From contig NC_085876.1 in NCBI RefSeq assembly GCF_034702125.1, positions 29,569,079 to 29,633,078 on the forward strand: a stretch of DNA of 64,000 nt, written 5' to 3'. The notes under the pieces were generated by a model that was given only the letters and a program-made list of their open reading frames with translations, did no database searches and was not told where the DNA came from. Source of the DNA: Engraulis encrasicolus (taxonomy: Eukaryota > Chordata > Actinopteri > Clupeiformes > Engraulidae). A program made the translations under genes and the position numbers. Below, in pieces: positions 11,917 through 38,200 of this stretch (within the stretch, counting starts at the first letter, position 1; each line of letters opens with the position of its first letter).

Positions 11917-12140
11917 CCCATTGTGTCCTGGAGCGACATATACGCTGCATTCAGGTTCTTGAGATTTGAGCCGTTTCATTAAAAATGTGGGTAAGTAAGA
12001 GCTGAATGAAGACAGTCTAGTGCAAAATGAAGGACCTAGCTTTTAAATGCAACTTTTTAAATGTTTTTATGTGCTTCGGAGGCTGAGATATTTGTGTTTT
12101 AATAGTACCTTTTCCCAAAAAGGGCTTAGGCTAAAATGGG
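11917..12140 (+). mobile_element. TTAA-type MITE family 'CCCATTGTG...AATGGGTT'
   Basis: Related copies are at 23620-23853, 36348-37336 (interrupted, reverse) and 45035-45225. Shared phrases are 'gacatatacgc', 'ttcttgagatttgagc', 'atgtgcttcggagg' and 'gggcttaggctaaaatggg'. TTAA flanks are intact in the 36348 copy. Confidence 0.65.
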
Positions 12141-12600
12141 TTAGACGAAAAATCGCTTTACATACCTTATTCAGATTTGTACCAACTGGCATTCTGTGAT
12201 GAAAAACATTTTCTGAGCGAGCTTATTTAAACAGCATTTTTTTCATGACGATGTAGATTTTGAGACAGGCATGCCACGGGCACCGTGAAAACTACGTCAT
12301 CCTACATTAATTGTGCCCCTTAGCATGAAGAAGTAATGGTCCCTGCAATAAATTTGCTGTTACCAAAATGACAATGACCAAGTTGCAACATATAAAGACT
12401 CGGTGTAGTGTCATGCCAGCATAAATAATTCAAGAGGGCCCCATGTCTGTATTTCGCCAAGGGCCCCCATAGAACCGCCATTGCAGAAAGGTGTACCTGA
12501 ATAACTTCCTGAAGTCCATTTGTAAAACTGTAAAAAAAAAAAAAAAAAAAAAAACAATTTTTTTTTTTTAATCATAAACATAACACAGACTGCAACACCA
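12141..12600. other. Non-coding stretch with poly(A) run
   Basis: Nothing coding seen. A 22-bp A run at 12533-12554 is followed by a T run, and 'gggccccatg...gggccccc' near 12435-12470 resembles the inside of the hAT MITE at 14426. Confidence 0.35.
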
Positions 12601-12608
12601 CTAGTACA

Positions 12609-12723
<115 letters not shown>

Positions 12724-13319
12724 TAAAACACTAACTTTTGGTCTCTCTGTGTCTGTCAGTTCAAACCTAAGAATTTAAGAATTTCATTTCAGGATTAATC
12801 CCAAATTAATTAGCTATTTTACCTCCTGGTCAGGATAAATGAGAAAGCCAGTGTGTGATGTGAAGAGCTGTCGATGAGTCTCAAATAAAGATCACTGCAA
12901 TAAAGTACTTTTTGACACCAAACAATCATCTGCTCAACCAAACATGTCATTTCCAGATGGAGGACTTCTGTTTCTGTACACATATCTGCCTTTTTCTCCA
13001 ATCTGTCCCTGTGGATGAAGGAACACCATCTGAACCTGCAGCTGAACCTAAAACTGAGCTCTTAGTGATCCACCTGCAACCTGAGCTTGTGTTACAGTAA
13101 CTCTTCCTCTGCGGAGTCCTGGCCAAGGTATGGCAAAACGGCAAAAAAAAAGTTGACGACAAAAGACGACAAAGTCATCTGAAAGGGCCCCCATCCATTG
13201 CATACAAAATTTTGGGCCTCTCTCTTCCTGAGATAATAAACAAAAAAAATAAGTAATAATAGGTAGATATTTAGATTATTTAACTTCTATTCATTTAGAT
13301 TCATTAACTTCAATAGTGT

Positions 13320-13690
13320 CTGGGTCTAGTTTTTCTTTTAAGGCTGAGATGGTTTTCTTTGAGCCAGGATACACCTTACACCTCCTCAGTATAGATCTCT
13401 GCTGCAGTGCTTGGTGTTCTGGCTGATGCATAATTTAGTGTATCATCAGCATACACTAGACAGTTAGCTGACTGGCAGATTGGTAAATCATTTATAGTGT
13501 AAAACTGCAGCAGCGGCCCCAACATGGAGCCCTGTGGGATGCCCATTGTTGATTCTGGAGGCGGTAGAAGTTTAGTGTCTATTGTTATCCGTTGCCCTCT
13601 GTGCTCCAGGTATGATACAATGCAGTCAACATGTTTAGAAAGGTTTAAGGTGGCAAGTTTGTTCACAAGTTTGTCGAAAACATTTTAGGC
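13320..13690 (-). pseudogene. LINE reverse transcriptase fragment
   Basis: On the - strand the frame at 13376-13666 has the reverse-transcriptase signatures GIPQGSMLGPLL and YADDT, plus 'INDLP'. After a stop, the same frame continues with WLKENHLSL near 13340, a phrase typical of this domain in jockey/CR1/Rex1-like LINEs. It is a short internal slice of ORF2 without endonuclease or 3' end, so it is a dead fragment. Confidence 0.75.
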
Positions 13691-13859
13691 CTATGTTTAA
13701 AATCAAGCTTTTTAAACAGCGGACAATTTTATGTTATGTAATCTGATCACATGGTAACACCACACAAAGCATGCCACAACACCAAATTGGGGGGCAAATT
13801 ACAGCAGAATCATCTTGTTATATCACTTAGCAGATAGCACAATAATAGTAATAATAGGC

Positions 13860-13912
<53 letters not shown>
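13860..13912. repeat. (ATA)n microsatellite
   Basis: About 17 trinucleotide units in a row. Confidence 0.95.
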
Positions 13913-13913
<1 letters not shown>

Positions 13914-14425
13914 ACAACCACATTATTATATAACTCATCATAACATTATGTAACCCAGCATATCTTAGCACAACATTGGGCCCAGTTTCACTATGGCCTG
14001 CGGCAAATGTGTCATACACCCTCCTGAAACATATCTCTTTAAAGTGACAATTGTTTCAATTAACTTATACACAATCCATCAGGGACCTGGAATAAATTCC
14101 CTCTGGCGGGTGATAATGTGTCAATATGCGATTCAATTCTCACTGACCGCTAATGCTGTGTCAACATATTACTTAATTTCCCACTGACCAGTGGTAGTGT
14201 GTCAACATGTTCCTGGCATCATGGCAACTCCTGAACTTCCTTTGTGCCCTGTGTGTGTGTGGGTGTGATGGCACTCAAACTCAGAGGGGCAAACAAACCC
14301 GCCTGACAGCAGAAATACCCGCTTCTGATTAATGGTTCTGCCACCACCTCTCTTCGGCCACCTGACTCCGGCCACTGCCCACAGCCATTCTCTCTTTCCT
14401 GAGAGCTAATGATTTGTCATGGTGT

Positions 14426-14712
14426 CAGGGGCGGATCTAGTCATTTTGGGGCCCTAGGCGAAATATAAACATGGGGCCCTCAAAAGTCATTCAGTAACCA
14501 CGTCACCAATTGGCATGGAAGGAGAGAGGGTACTATTTTAGTGTTTTGTCTCGTATATATCTTCGATAACTTTACATAAGTGACAAATTAAGGTCAGACC
14601 TACATTTTGTGTGGTTGTTTGACTGGTGTGACAGTTGGGTCCCTACTGAGGGCAGATTTGGTCGGGGCCCCTGGCATTTGCCTAGGTTTGCCTAATGGTA
14701 AGTCCGCCTCTG
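14426..14712. mobile_element. hAT MITE with perfect 8-bp target duplication
   Basis: The element begins caggggcggatctag and ends ggtaagtccgcctctg, giving inverted ends CAGGGGCGGA/TCCGCCTCTG. It is flanked on both sides by an identical catggtgt (14418-14425 and 14713-14720). The 8-bp duplication and CAG..CTG ends define a hAT element. At 287 bp with no frame it is non-autonomous. A 91-bp relic of the same family abuts a splice acceptor at 18751-18841. Confidence 0.85.
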
Positions 14713-14811
14713 CATGGTGTAGTAGTAGGGCATGCAAGACAGGTGCCAACTACCTTACGTGACCTCCACTTGTTTGATGAAGTTTTTACTGTGCTTCTGG
14801 TTGGCCGAGCG

Positions 14812-14871
14812 GACTGTGGCAGGTGGTACTTAAGGCCGCCTCACCTGTGTGGTCCTCGCACCTATTGCCAG
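14812..14871 (+). promoter_or_regulatory. Possible 5' non-coding exon end and donor of the D-domain gene
   Basis: A consensus donor (gccag|gtaagaag, intron from 14872) lies 280 bp before a plausible acceptor (tttgtctcttag|acacc, about 15150) leading to the signal-peptide exon. A TACTTAAG box lies about 43 bp before it, so transcription may start here. RNA evidence would be decisive; I have only the splice consensus. Confidence 0.35.
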
Positions 14872-15186
14872 GTAAGAAGCTCTGTCATACCTGTAGGCTA
14901 CCCAAGGACTAGCACTGTTGTAGGCTATCTGAGTCCTATCGCTATGGTGTATGACTTCACAATGTTTTCACGATACAGCATTGCTTGATAAAAAAAAAAA
15001 ATGATGTAGAGAGCAAAATGTTTTGATGACATCCAATAGCTTGCTGTGTTATTGTGTATTACTAACTACAGTTTTGTAAATTATGTAATGTAATGTTAAT
15101 TATTTTTTTAAAAAGTCTATGATCATGGCTTTTTTCTTGTTTGTCTCTTAGACACCAAAGAAGAAACACACCCATCTTCCGTCGTC

Positions 15187-30016
<14,830 letters not shown>

Positions 30017-30026
<10 letters not shown>

Positions 30027-30394
30027 GAAGTCAACCGTGGGACAAGATCCTCATCTCACACATTGAAGACTTAAAAACCTACCAATGCTTTCTTTACCTG
30101 TTATACTTATGAATTACGATGATTTACAAATCATACGTTTTTACGCTACATTATGAATTTACACTTATGCAAAACCCCAGTATGTTTCCTATCCCAAACA
30201 GCAATAGAATTGCTACTGCACTATTTAAGGCTTATGACTAGTTTCTAAGGCCTCAGATGAGATTCAATTCTATTAAAGCAGTATGGAGTAATGTATACAC
30301 TGGCTCCATAAGAGATGATCCCTCATTTGTGCAGCAGAGTTGACTGCTACAGACTGTAACCTGCCTTCCTGCCATGGCATTTATACTAAATAAA
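30017..30394 (+). other. Last exon: three codons, stop, 3' UTR and poly(A) signal
   Basis: The acceptor ttcttttccag|c completes a Cys codon, followed by Pro, Glu and TGA (30024-30026). The 3' UTR runs to AATAAA at 30389-30394. Ending one Cys after the D3-like domain preserves a terminal cysteine. Confidence 0.75.
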
Positions 30395-30489
30395 GCAGAG
30401 CATTGATAAACCATGCCTTACTGATTTTTTAATTTTTTTTATTTAAAATAAATAATCATGTTTTATCGTCTTGTCTGGAGGCTTTAAGG

Positions 30490-30817
30490 CAGGGGTGGGG
30501 AACCTTTTTTATTCGAAGGGCCACTTCAAATTCATCCGAGGGCCATAAAAGTCCTCCGAGGGCCGTACTATGAACACAAACCAGGATTTTCCCTTCACTT
30601 GTGGCCTATATTGAAGGCAGCCACCTTTTAAACAAAAATCACCTTCTCTAGGTTCCCTGAATATAACTTAATTGTATTGCAAATGCATTTTCTAAGATTC
30701 CTTTACAAAATGTCATATTTCATATGAAGCTGAATAACATTAAAATTATATCGGGGGCTGGATAAAACGGCCTCAAGGGCCGCAAACGGCCCTCGAGACA
30801 TTGGTTCCCCACCTCTG
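30490..30817. mobile_element. hAT MITE, 'CAGGGGTGGGGAACC' ends
   Basis: Inverted ends caggggtggggaacc / ggttccccacctctg. Flanks ctttaagg (30482-30489) and ctttaacg (30818-30825) match at 7 of 8. It lies just downstream of the D-domain gene poly(A) signal. Confidence 0.85.
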
Positions 30818-30864
30818 CTTTAACGGGTAAGGCACGACACGCCGGGGACCAGAGCTGTGCAATA

Positions 30865-31539
30865 CACTGGATTCCACATTATTACGCAAGTGACATTTTT
30901 CGCTGTTTCCCCAAATAATCAATATAAATGACAAGTCATCATAAATTTTCAAGTCATCATCCATTTAAGTAGAATTAAAAAGTTTTTGAATGAACCTTCT
31001 AACGATAATGGTATTCTTTTAAATAATAAAAAAACTTCAAATGTTCAGTTCCAAATTAATACGCAAAACAGTTTTGTAGTGTTGTAATCCAAATTTCGTT
31101 CTTTTATCCCATTTACATCAAAACATGATGGAATTTCAATGTTCAATACTTGGTTATAAGCTCTTAGCCATAGTCAGCGGAATGCTGCGTTTAACATTGA
31201 AGTCAATGGCAGTGGCATTGCATGGAGTTATGGAAGCCCAGATATCCTTGATGCTTTGCTGTCAGTTGTTTTCGTTTGTTTGGTCTGGTGACCCACACTT
31301 CACTCTTCAATATACCTGTAGATTTCCATGCCACGTTTAGGTGCTTTGGTGGTATTGACATTCTAACTCACCAGACATAACATCCCATTCATCTTCAATG
31401 GGTTTTATGTCTGGTGAGTTAGAATGTCGAATTGTACTTTAATGGCTGATGACTTGAAAATTATAATGACTGTCATTTATATTGATTATTTGGGGAAACA
31501 GCGAAAAATGTCATTTGTGTAATAATGTGGAATCCAGTG
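30865..31539. mobile_element. TA-flanked inverted-repeat element with inner hairpin
   Basis: Inverted ends of about 110 bp begin cactggattccacattatta and end taataatgtggaatccagtg, with TA at 30863-30864 and 31540-31541. The inverted region includes 'catttttcgctgtttcccca'. A perfect-looking inner hairpin arm pair (acattctaactcaccagaca, from about 31358) lies off-centre. No transposase frame. Confidence 0.75.
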
Positions 31540-31544
31540 TATAT

Positions 31545-32297
31545 CGAATTTATATTGTGATATATTGCTGTCAAACAATGTCAAATTTCGCAATATCGAT
31601 TTGAAACAATATTTTTTGTCATTTGTCTACACTGCCAAAAGTTGGGTTACTAAGAGCCATACATTGCCCTCCATTTGAGCCATTGCGAGCACAGAGCAGA
31701 CTTGCTATCCAACACTCATGCAGACACCACTGTGTGTTTCTCTATGGCCCTCCACTCACACCGCTGAAGGGAGGGAAGATGCATTGTTCAGCACAAATAT
31801 TTGTCTTTAAAAGAAATAGCGTCTAAAAAAATCACCATATTGATTTTCCTCATCCTTTGAGCTGCCCTAGCCTGGTTGTCACAGACGGTACGGAAGTTTG
31901 TGTAGCTCTCCACCAGGGGGCTCCCGGGGGGTACACACAAGCACCGCAAAATGAAGATGTGAGCTATTGAGTGGAGCCCTGTACCTCTCATCTCTTGGTG
32001 CTAATGCCTCACTCCTCAACAGTTTGGGAAGTGCAAATCATAATTTTCAATCAGCTAGAAGCTTTATATGTTCTACGTATGACCAGATTTGAAAGTTTGG
32101 AGTGCACAGTCAGTCCGCACACTTAAAATCCTTTTTTCTTTCATGTTTTATTCCATGGCAGAATAAAATGTCAAAGAAAAAAAATGATTTTAAGTGTGTG
32201 GACTCTCCACACCAAACTTTCAGTCAGCCTTTGTCCTGCACCACTTCCTGGGATGGGCACAATTTTCACCTTCAACTCAATCACCAGATTTCCACAT
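31545..32297. other. Intergenic, nothing recognised
   Basis: No supported feature, except an imperfect inverted pair around 32100-32215 (cacttaaaatcc..tttttaagtgtg; 'agtttggagtg..' / 'cacaccaaactt'). Confidence 0.3.
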
Positions 32298-32299
32298 TA

Positions 32300-33745
32300 C
32301 AAACCCCAACTCCGGTGAAGTTGGGACGTTTGGTAAACAGTGAATAAAATCAAAATGCTATCATTTTCAAAACATTCAATCTATTCATTAGATGGAGAAT
32401 GGTGAAAAGACAACATATTAAGTGTTAAAACCGAGAAAAAATATTGTTTTGGGGGACATATGTACTCATTTCTAATTTGATAAATGCAACACGTCTCAAA
32501 TAAGTTGGGACGGGGATCAGTGAAATTTAGTAAACATCCAAATAAGATAAAACAACAAAGAAGAACATTTCAAAATGAATTGTACTGACGGACAATATAG
32601 ATGTCCAGGTATAGGATCATCACAGAGAGGCTGAGTCACTCAGAATTAAAGATGTAAAGGGAATAATTACCATAGTTATTACATACATTTTTGAATTCCC
32701 TTTGATTTACCACGATTGAGTGTATATAAGACATATTTTTGTTATTAAAATCATTGTATAGGTTCATGAAATCATGAAATATATATTGGCTGTGGTCTCA
32801 CTCTAGCACTCCAGGAATTAGAGCTATTGAAAATTGACCATATTAAGAATGCTTAATGCGTGCAAATGATACAGGGGTGTAACATTCTCCTATCACCTGA
32901 GCTCACTTGAAATAGACCCAGAAGACATGGGAAACTGTCCTTTGCTTACAGAAGTCGGCAGAAGTTGTAGAAGTCCATTCTTTTTGATAATAATAGAGCA
33001 TTGCACATCCTGTGCTACAGTGAAAATGGACCATCCAACTTGTGTTAGTGCTAGCTTCAAAAGTCAGCCTCCATGATGGCATGCGGGTGCAGTAGTGCAT
33101 TGGTTAAGATGTTCTCACTCATCTGTAGAGTTAAATACAGTGCTGAATGGTATAAATGGATTTTAAACAGCATGAAAAGCCACTCATGCATTATATTTTG
33201 AAGGGAGATCTTTGATTACTGCCACATAGTAAGATCAAATTGCATTCTCTCCTATGTTTTAACAGTTTGGCTCCATCATAAGGACCAGCAGGTGATAAAA
33301 TGGTGGGCTTTTGGTCAAGACCTGTCACACTGTAAGCACTACAGAAAGGAAAACATTGCAAAACTTGACAAGGAACACACTCACCATTTAAGCTGGTGAA
33401 ATTATGTCCAAGATGGGAATTAACACTGTTTTTTATATAAAATCATCTCATCGGTTAAGGTATTTAATTGTTAAGTGTTGTCTTTTGTTTTGTTTTTAGT
33501 CTTCCTCGACATTTGCTGCCTTTTATTGTCCCCGTCCCAACTCTTTTGAGACGTGTTGCATTTATCAAATTAGAAATGAGTACATATGTCCCCCAAAACA
33601 ATATTTTTTCTCGGTTTTAACACTTAATATGTTGTCTTTTCACTATTCTCCATCTAATGAATAGATTGAATGTTTTGAAAATGATAGCATTTTGATTTCA
33701 TTCACCGTTTACCAAACGTCCCAACTTCACCGGAGTTGGGGTTTG
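32300..33745. mobile_element. Tc1/mariner-type element with 215-bp inverted ends
   Basis: Nearly identical inverted arms span 32300-32514 and 33531-33745, starting caaaccccaactccggtgaa. TA duplicates flank it (32298-32299, 33746-33747). The end sequence 'accccaactcc..gaagttgggacg' is that of a widespread fish Tc1-like group. The 1-kb interior has no transposase frame, so it is a non-autonomous copy or has a replaced interior. Confidence 0.8.
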
Positions 33746-33749
33746 TATA

Positions 33750-34185
33750 TTGATGAGGTCTTCTTAAGTCCAGGTACTTCAGAGCACACAGTCAATCAGT
33801 CAGCCAGAGGATGATGTGTCATAAATCAATGTTATTTTTATTGAAAATATGTTACAATGACCACATTAAGTTGATGGAATACTGTTTGACAGTAAATGGG
33901 AACAGGAAGCTGGATTCAGCAATTTGATGGGTTTTTTTTTTTTTCATTCTTCCAACTCATTTTTATTTAGCCCACAATGGAGAAAACTGGGATACCAGCC
34001 TGAACCAGACACAAAACCCCATCTTTAAATCTGACACATTTACAGGTGTAGCGTTCACTCCGATGGTTGTCCAGCCACAAAACCCCATCTTTAAATCTGA
34101 CACATTTACATGATCACTCAGTTGTCGTTAAATTTAGTGGTAATCTGTAGAGCTCACTCTGGTGGTTCACTACCTGGGCAAGGCA
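33750..34185. other. Intergenic, nothing recognised
   Basis: A direct repeat 'caaaaccccatctttaaatctgacacatttaca' occurs twice (34012-34045 and 34078-34110). Confidence 0.4.
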
Positions 34186-34190
34186 GGGCA

Positions 34191-34325
34191 GGGCTGTCAT
34201 GGTCTAGTGATCAGAGGGTTGCAGGTTCGAATCCCACCCTTCCACTCCCTACTGCACTCCATGGATGTGGTACCCTTGAGCCAGGCACCTAACCCCATAC
34301 TGCTCCACGGACTGTAACCAATAGG
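34191..34325 (+). mobile_element. tRNA-derived SINE fragment
   Basis: Head 'ggctgtcatggtctagtgatc' and exact B-box ggttcgaatcc (34224-34234), followed by 'ccttccactccctactg' and 'tggtacccttgagccaggcacctaac'. Confidence 0.65.
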
Positions 34326-34864
34326 GGTGGGTATCCGTAAGGGTTCACGATTCAATGCGCATCTTGATACACATGCCATGATGCGATTCTCGATGCATTG
34401 CGATTCATGTACCATTGCAATATTTACTTATGTAAATGTGAAAAAATACAGCTTATTTGTCAACTGCTCTGTAGCATTCATAACTCAATTTATTTTATTT
34501 AATCATGTTAGCCTCTGGGAGAGAGCTTCCATTACATCAGAAATATTGCCTACTCTCTACTGTATGAAATGAACCAGTGGCAAATTGGATTTTAATATTA
34601 TTAAATGATCGATTGTCATAAATTAATGCAATATATCGTGAAAATAAGCTCCAGAATACCTTGACATTACTTGATGCCGCATATCATGAAAATAAGTATT
34701 AATCTAACTTAACTTAATCAAGAGGGGCAATGCTGCATTGTCATACCTACAGTCCATACTGTATACAGGCATTGTTTACGTCTTGGTATCCACAACTGCA
34801 ATTTGCAGTAATGTAATTTATGTAATGTAAAGCCGTGGTGATGATGGAAGTGATCGTGATCCTG

Positions 34865-34870
34865 TTTATT
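34865..34870 (-). terminator. Candidate poly(A) signal for dus3l
   Basis: AATAAA on the - strand, about 400 bp after the dus3l stop codon. Chosen because it is a canonical hexamer at a plausible distance; not proven. Confidence 0.4.
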
Positions 34871-35271
34871 GTCAAACTAACAAAGCAAACATATTGGCGA
34901 ACTGTTTCCTGAAGAAAATACATTATATCATTACCTGAGCAAATTAAACGGAGTGCAAGTCTAAAACAGCTTGACAAAGAAATAAAAAAATAACTGTAGA
35001 CGAGGGTTGTGACGTTTGCCAGCTCTTAAACCAAATGAACTCATCAGGACTTCCTGACCACTACCATTACACACACAACCATGTGTTGGTTCCCACAGCA
35101 ACACAATCAAGCCGGAAAGAGAGACACTTCCGAGGAGTGCCAAGTTGCATTACTTGTAATAAAAAAATGAATCAACAGCCAGTCACACAAATTCAAGGTA
35201 AAGCACCTGCTTCTAAACAAAAGTCACTACCCCTGACCCCTTTTCCTTGCCTGGTGTCCTGGTTTTTGGGG

Positions 35272-38200
35272 TCACTTGTACGCGTTGGCTTTGTGTTTGG
35301 GAAGGAAACTGAAGTTTTTCGGCACAGGGCCAAGCAGCATCTCACTGAAAAAAACAAACAAACAAAACAATAGAACTAATTAATAACAACAATATATGTA
35401 TGTGTCATGTATAAATGCAGTCTATTCACCTGGTACAGCGCTGTATAAATGCAATCTGTTTACCTGATTTTTACAGTCCTCCAAGTAATCGCCTTATATA
35501 TAAGCTCTATAGATGCGTATGCACAACATAAAAGGTGTTTTCACTTGATCTACTTTATAAAGGTGTATTCACTTGATCTTGACTCAGTCCTCTACATAAG
35601 CACTATAAAAACGTGTATTTTATACATTTTTTACATTAAGGTGTATTCAATTGATCTTCGCCCAGTCCTCTAGAGCAGTGTTTCCCAACCATGGGTACGT
35701 GTACCGGGGGTGCGTGAGCACACTGCAGGGGGTACTTGGAAAAAAATAATTTAAAGTATTGCATGGAGCATAGTCACACTGGAATAGAAAAAGTGATGTA
35801 AAGGTAGTTAGGAGGTACTCATGGCACAACGAAAAGGGGGTACATGAGACAAAAAAGGTTGGGAAACACTGCTCTAGGTAATCGATATACAGTATAAAAG
35901 TGTATTGTTCACCTAATCTTGACCCAGTCCTCCACGTTCTGGCTGGCCATGAGTGTCTCCAGGTAGTCTCTGCCCAGGTAATATGGCGGCCGCTCGTTAA
36001 TCCTCTGAGGAACCCTCTCCAGCAGACCCACCGGGATGTACCTGGGAAAACAGTCAGGAGAGATAGCCATCATCACCACTAAACACACCCCACACCCACA
36101 AGATGCACCTGGGGGGAATGAGCCTTCAGTCATCACGATCTCTAATGATCACTGAACACACCCTCTCCAGCAGAGCCACTGGGATATACCTGGGAAAACA
36201 ATGTAATGGGGAATTTGTAAACAACTGTAAAAAGTCATCACTGTCTCTTAAATGAACAGTGAACACGCACACGCACACGCACACGCACACGCACACGCAC
36301 ACGCACACGCACACACACACGCACACGCACACGCACACGCCCTTTAACCCATTTTGTCCAAAGCCCTTTTTGGGAAAGGGTGCCCTCTGCCTACTAAATC
36401 CTAAATATCTCAGCCTCTGAAGCACAAACATGAAATGAGTTACAATTAAAGATGGCCTCTCAACGTCATTTTATTACTATTGCTGTGTTCCCCATTGTTA
36501 TTGAATGTGTTACGCGTTGGTCCTGTTTTAAAAAACGTTCTGGTTGCTTTGTTTCAAGCTGTTTTTGCAAGCCAGCAAGGTGGCTTGTGGAGAAACGAGA
36601 GGGTGTTCCGTGTTTCTCGTGGAAATGCGTCTCTGATTGTCTCACTCTTCCTGCTCTCGTGAAAATGAGTCTCTGATTGGCTCAGTCCTCCTGTCCTTGG
36701 AGAGAATGTAATGGAAAACAGAGTCGCCACTTCCCCGGGTGGTACTGCACTATAGGGGCGCCAACGGAGGCGTGCATGCTCCATTCAGGGCTGTGCTCTT
36801 TCGACAGCGACCCCTAGGCGAGCTGTAGGCACGGAGCAACCATAGTGGGCTTGCTGTATGGGTGAGGCTTTGTGCTGTGTGTGTACCTGAGAGTAGCAAC
36901 CAGCTGATAGCTAAGCTAAGCTAGATTTCGGGCCACCAGACGTTGCTTGTATTGAAAACAAGCAGAAAAAAATTACTCGACATGTTTTTAGAAAAATGGG
37001 TCGACATAAACCTTTGTGGGCAACGCCTTCTTTCGACGTGACGAAACACAGAAAGGCTTTCGTGATTCGCTCGTTTCTCTGCATTATTTATGTCAATTGG
37101 GAAACACCGGGAAACACAGCCAGGCGAGGTGACGCACCGCTATGAGAGCCTTGCAAGTGAGTTTAACTTGGGGTGACCGTCCGATCTTCAAAAGGAGTGA
37201 GTAAAACTGTGTTTTATCGGAAGTTGGCCTTTAAAAGTTAGGACCCTTGTTTTGCCTTAGAATGGGTTCATTCAGCTCTAACAGCTCAAATCTCAAGAAC
37301 CTGAATGCAGTGCATGTGTCTCAAGGACACAATGGGTTAATACCTGCACATGAAGGACAGCTACTCCAGCAGGAAGTTCCTGATCTTCTACAGTCCCTGG
37401 GTGTCGCTGCCCCAATGCTCCATCCCTCGCCCACCCACTTCTCTCTCTCACTCTCGCACGCACGCACGCAGGCACGCACTTTAACCCTTTAATACCTGCA
37501 CATGAAGGACAGCCACTCCAGCAGGAAGTTCCTGGTCTTCTCCAATCCCTGCGTGTCGCTGCCCCAATGCTCCATTCCGTACTGCGTGAAGTCTCTCAAC
37601 ACGTCGAGCCGTTCGCTGGAGGAGATGTCCCAATGGCGGCGCTCCTTAATCTCTGTGAAGATCCACGGCTTGATCAGGGCACCTCTGGTGTAATGGAGGA
37701 CACAACATAGAAAGAAAAATCAAGAGAGGGTAGTTAGTTGTAGGCAACATGGAGAGAGAAGTCATGAGAGGCTTGTTAGTTGTAGACAAGTGGACTTCTT
37801 TTAGCTGCCGCTCACTAGACAAGCCATGTGTTCCAAATGTCCGTGCTTACAGCCCTTTCCGCACTGTGTTTGGGTGCGTACTAGGGTGTTCTATTTCTTT
37901 TTTTTTTTTTTTTAGACAGTATGTTTATTTAAGTTTTCAACAAAGTTATATAGGAACAGACAAGTTTTAAAAAAAACAAGACAATGATTAGAAAATGAGT
38001 TGCAGGAAAATTGAAATAATATAGCAATATAGAAACAAACACAAAACAGACAGGGCGTACAAACTAAGGCAATGACTTTTCTTGACTAGTGCAAAGACAA
38101 CATTAACAGCAAAAATAAAAGAAAGAAAGAGGTGGTTAGCTTATCACATAAGTTCAAGGTCCCCTTCAAAGTCTTCAAGATGGTCTAAGAATGGCTGCCA

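Noticed and set aside
32903..33100. Transposase remnant on the - strand of the Tc1-type element
   Set aside because: 65 codons without a DDE or helix-turn-helix pattern.
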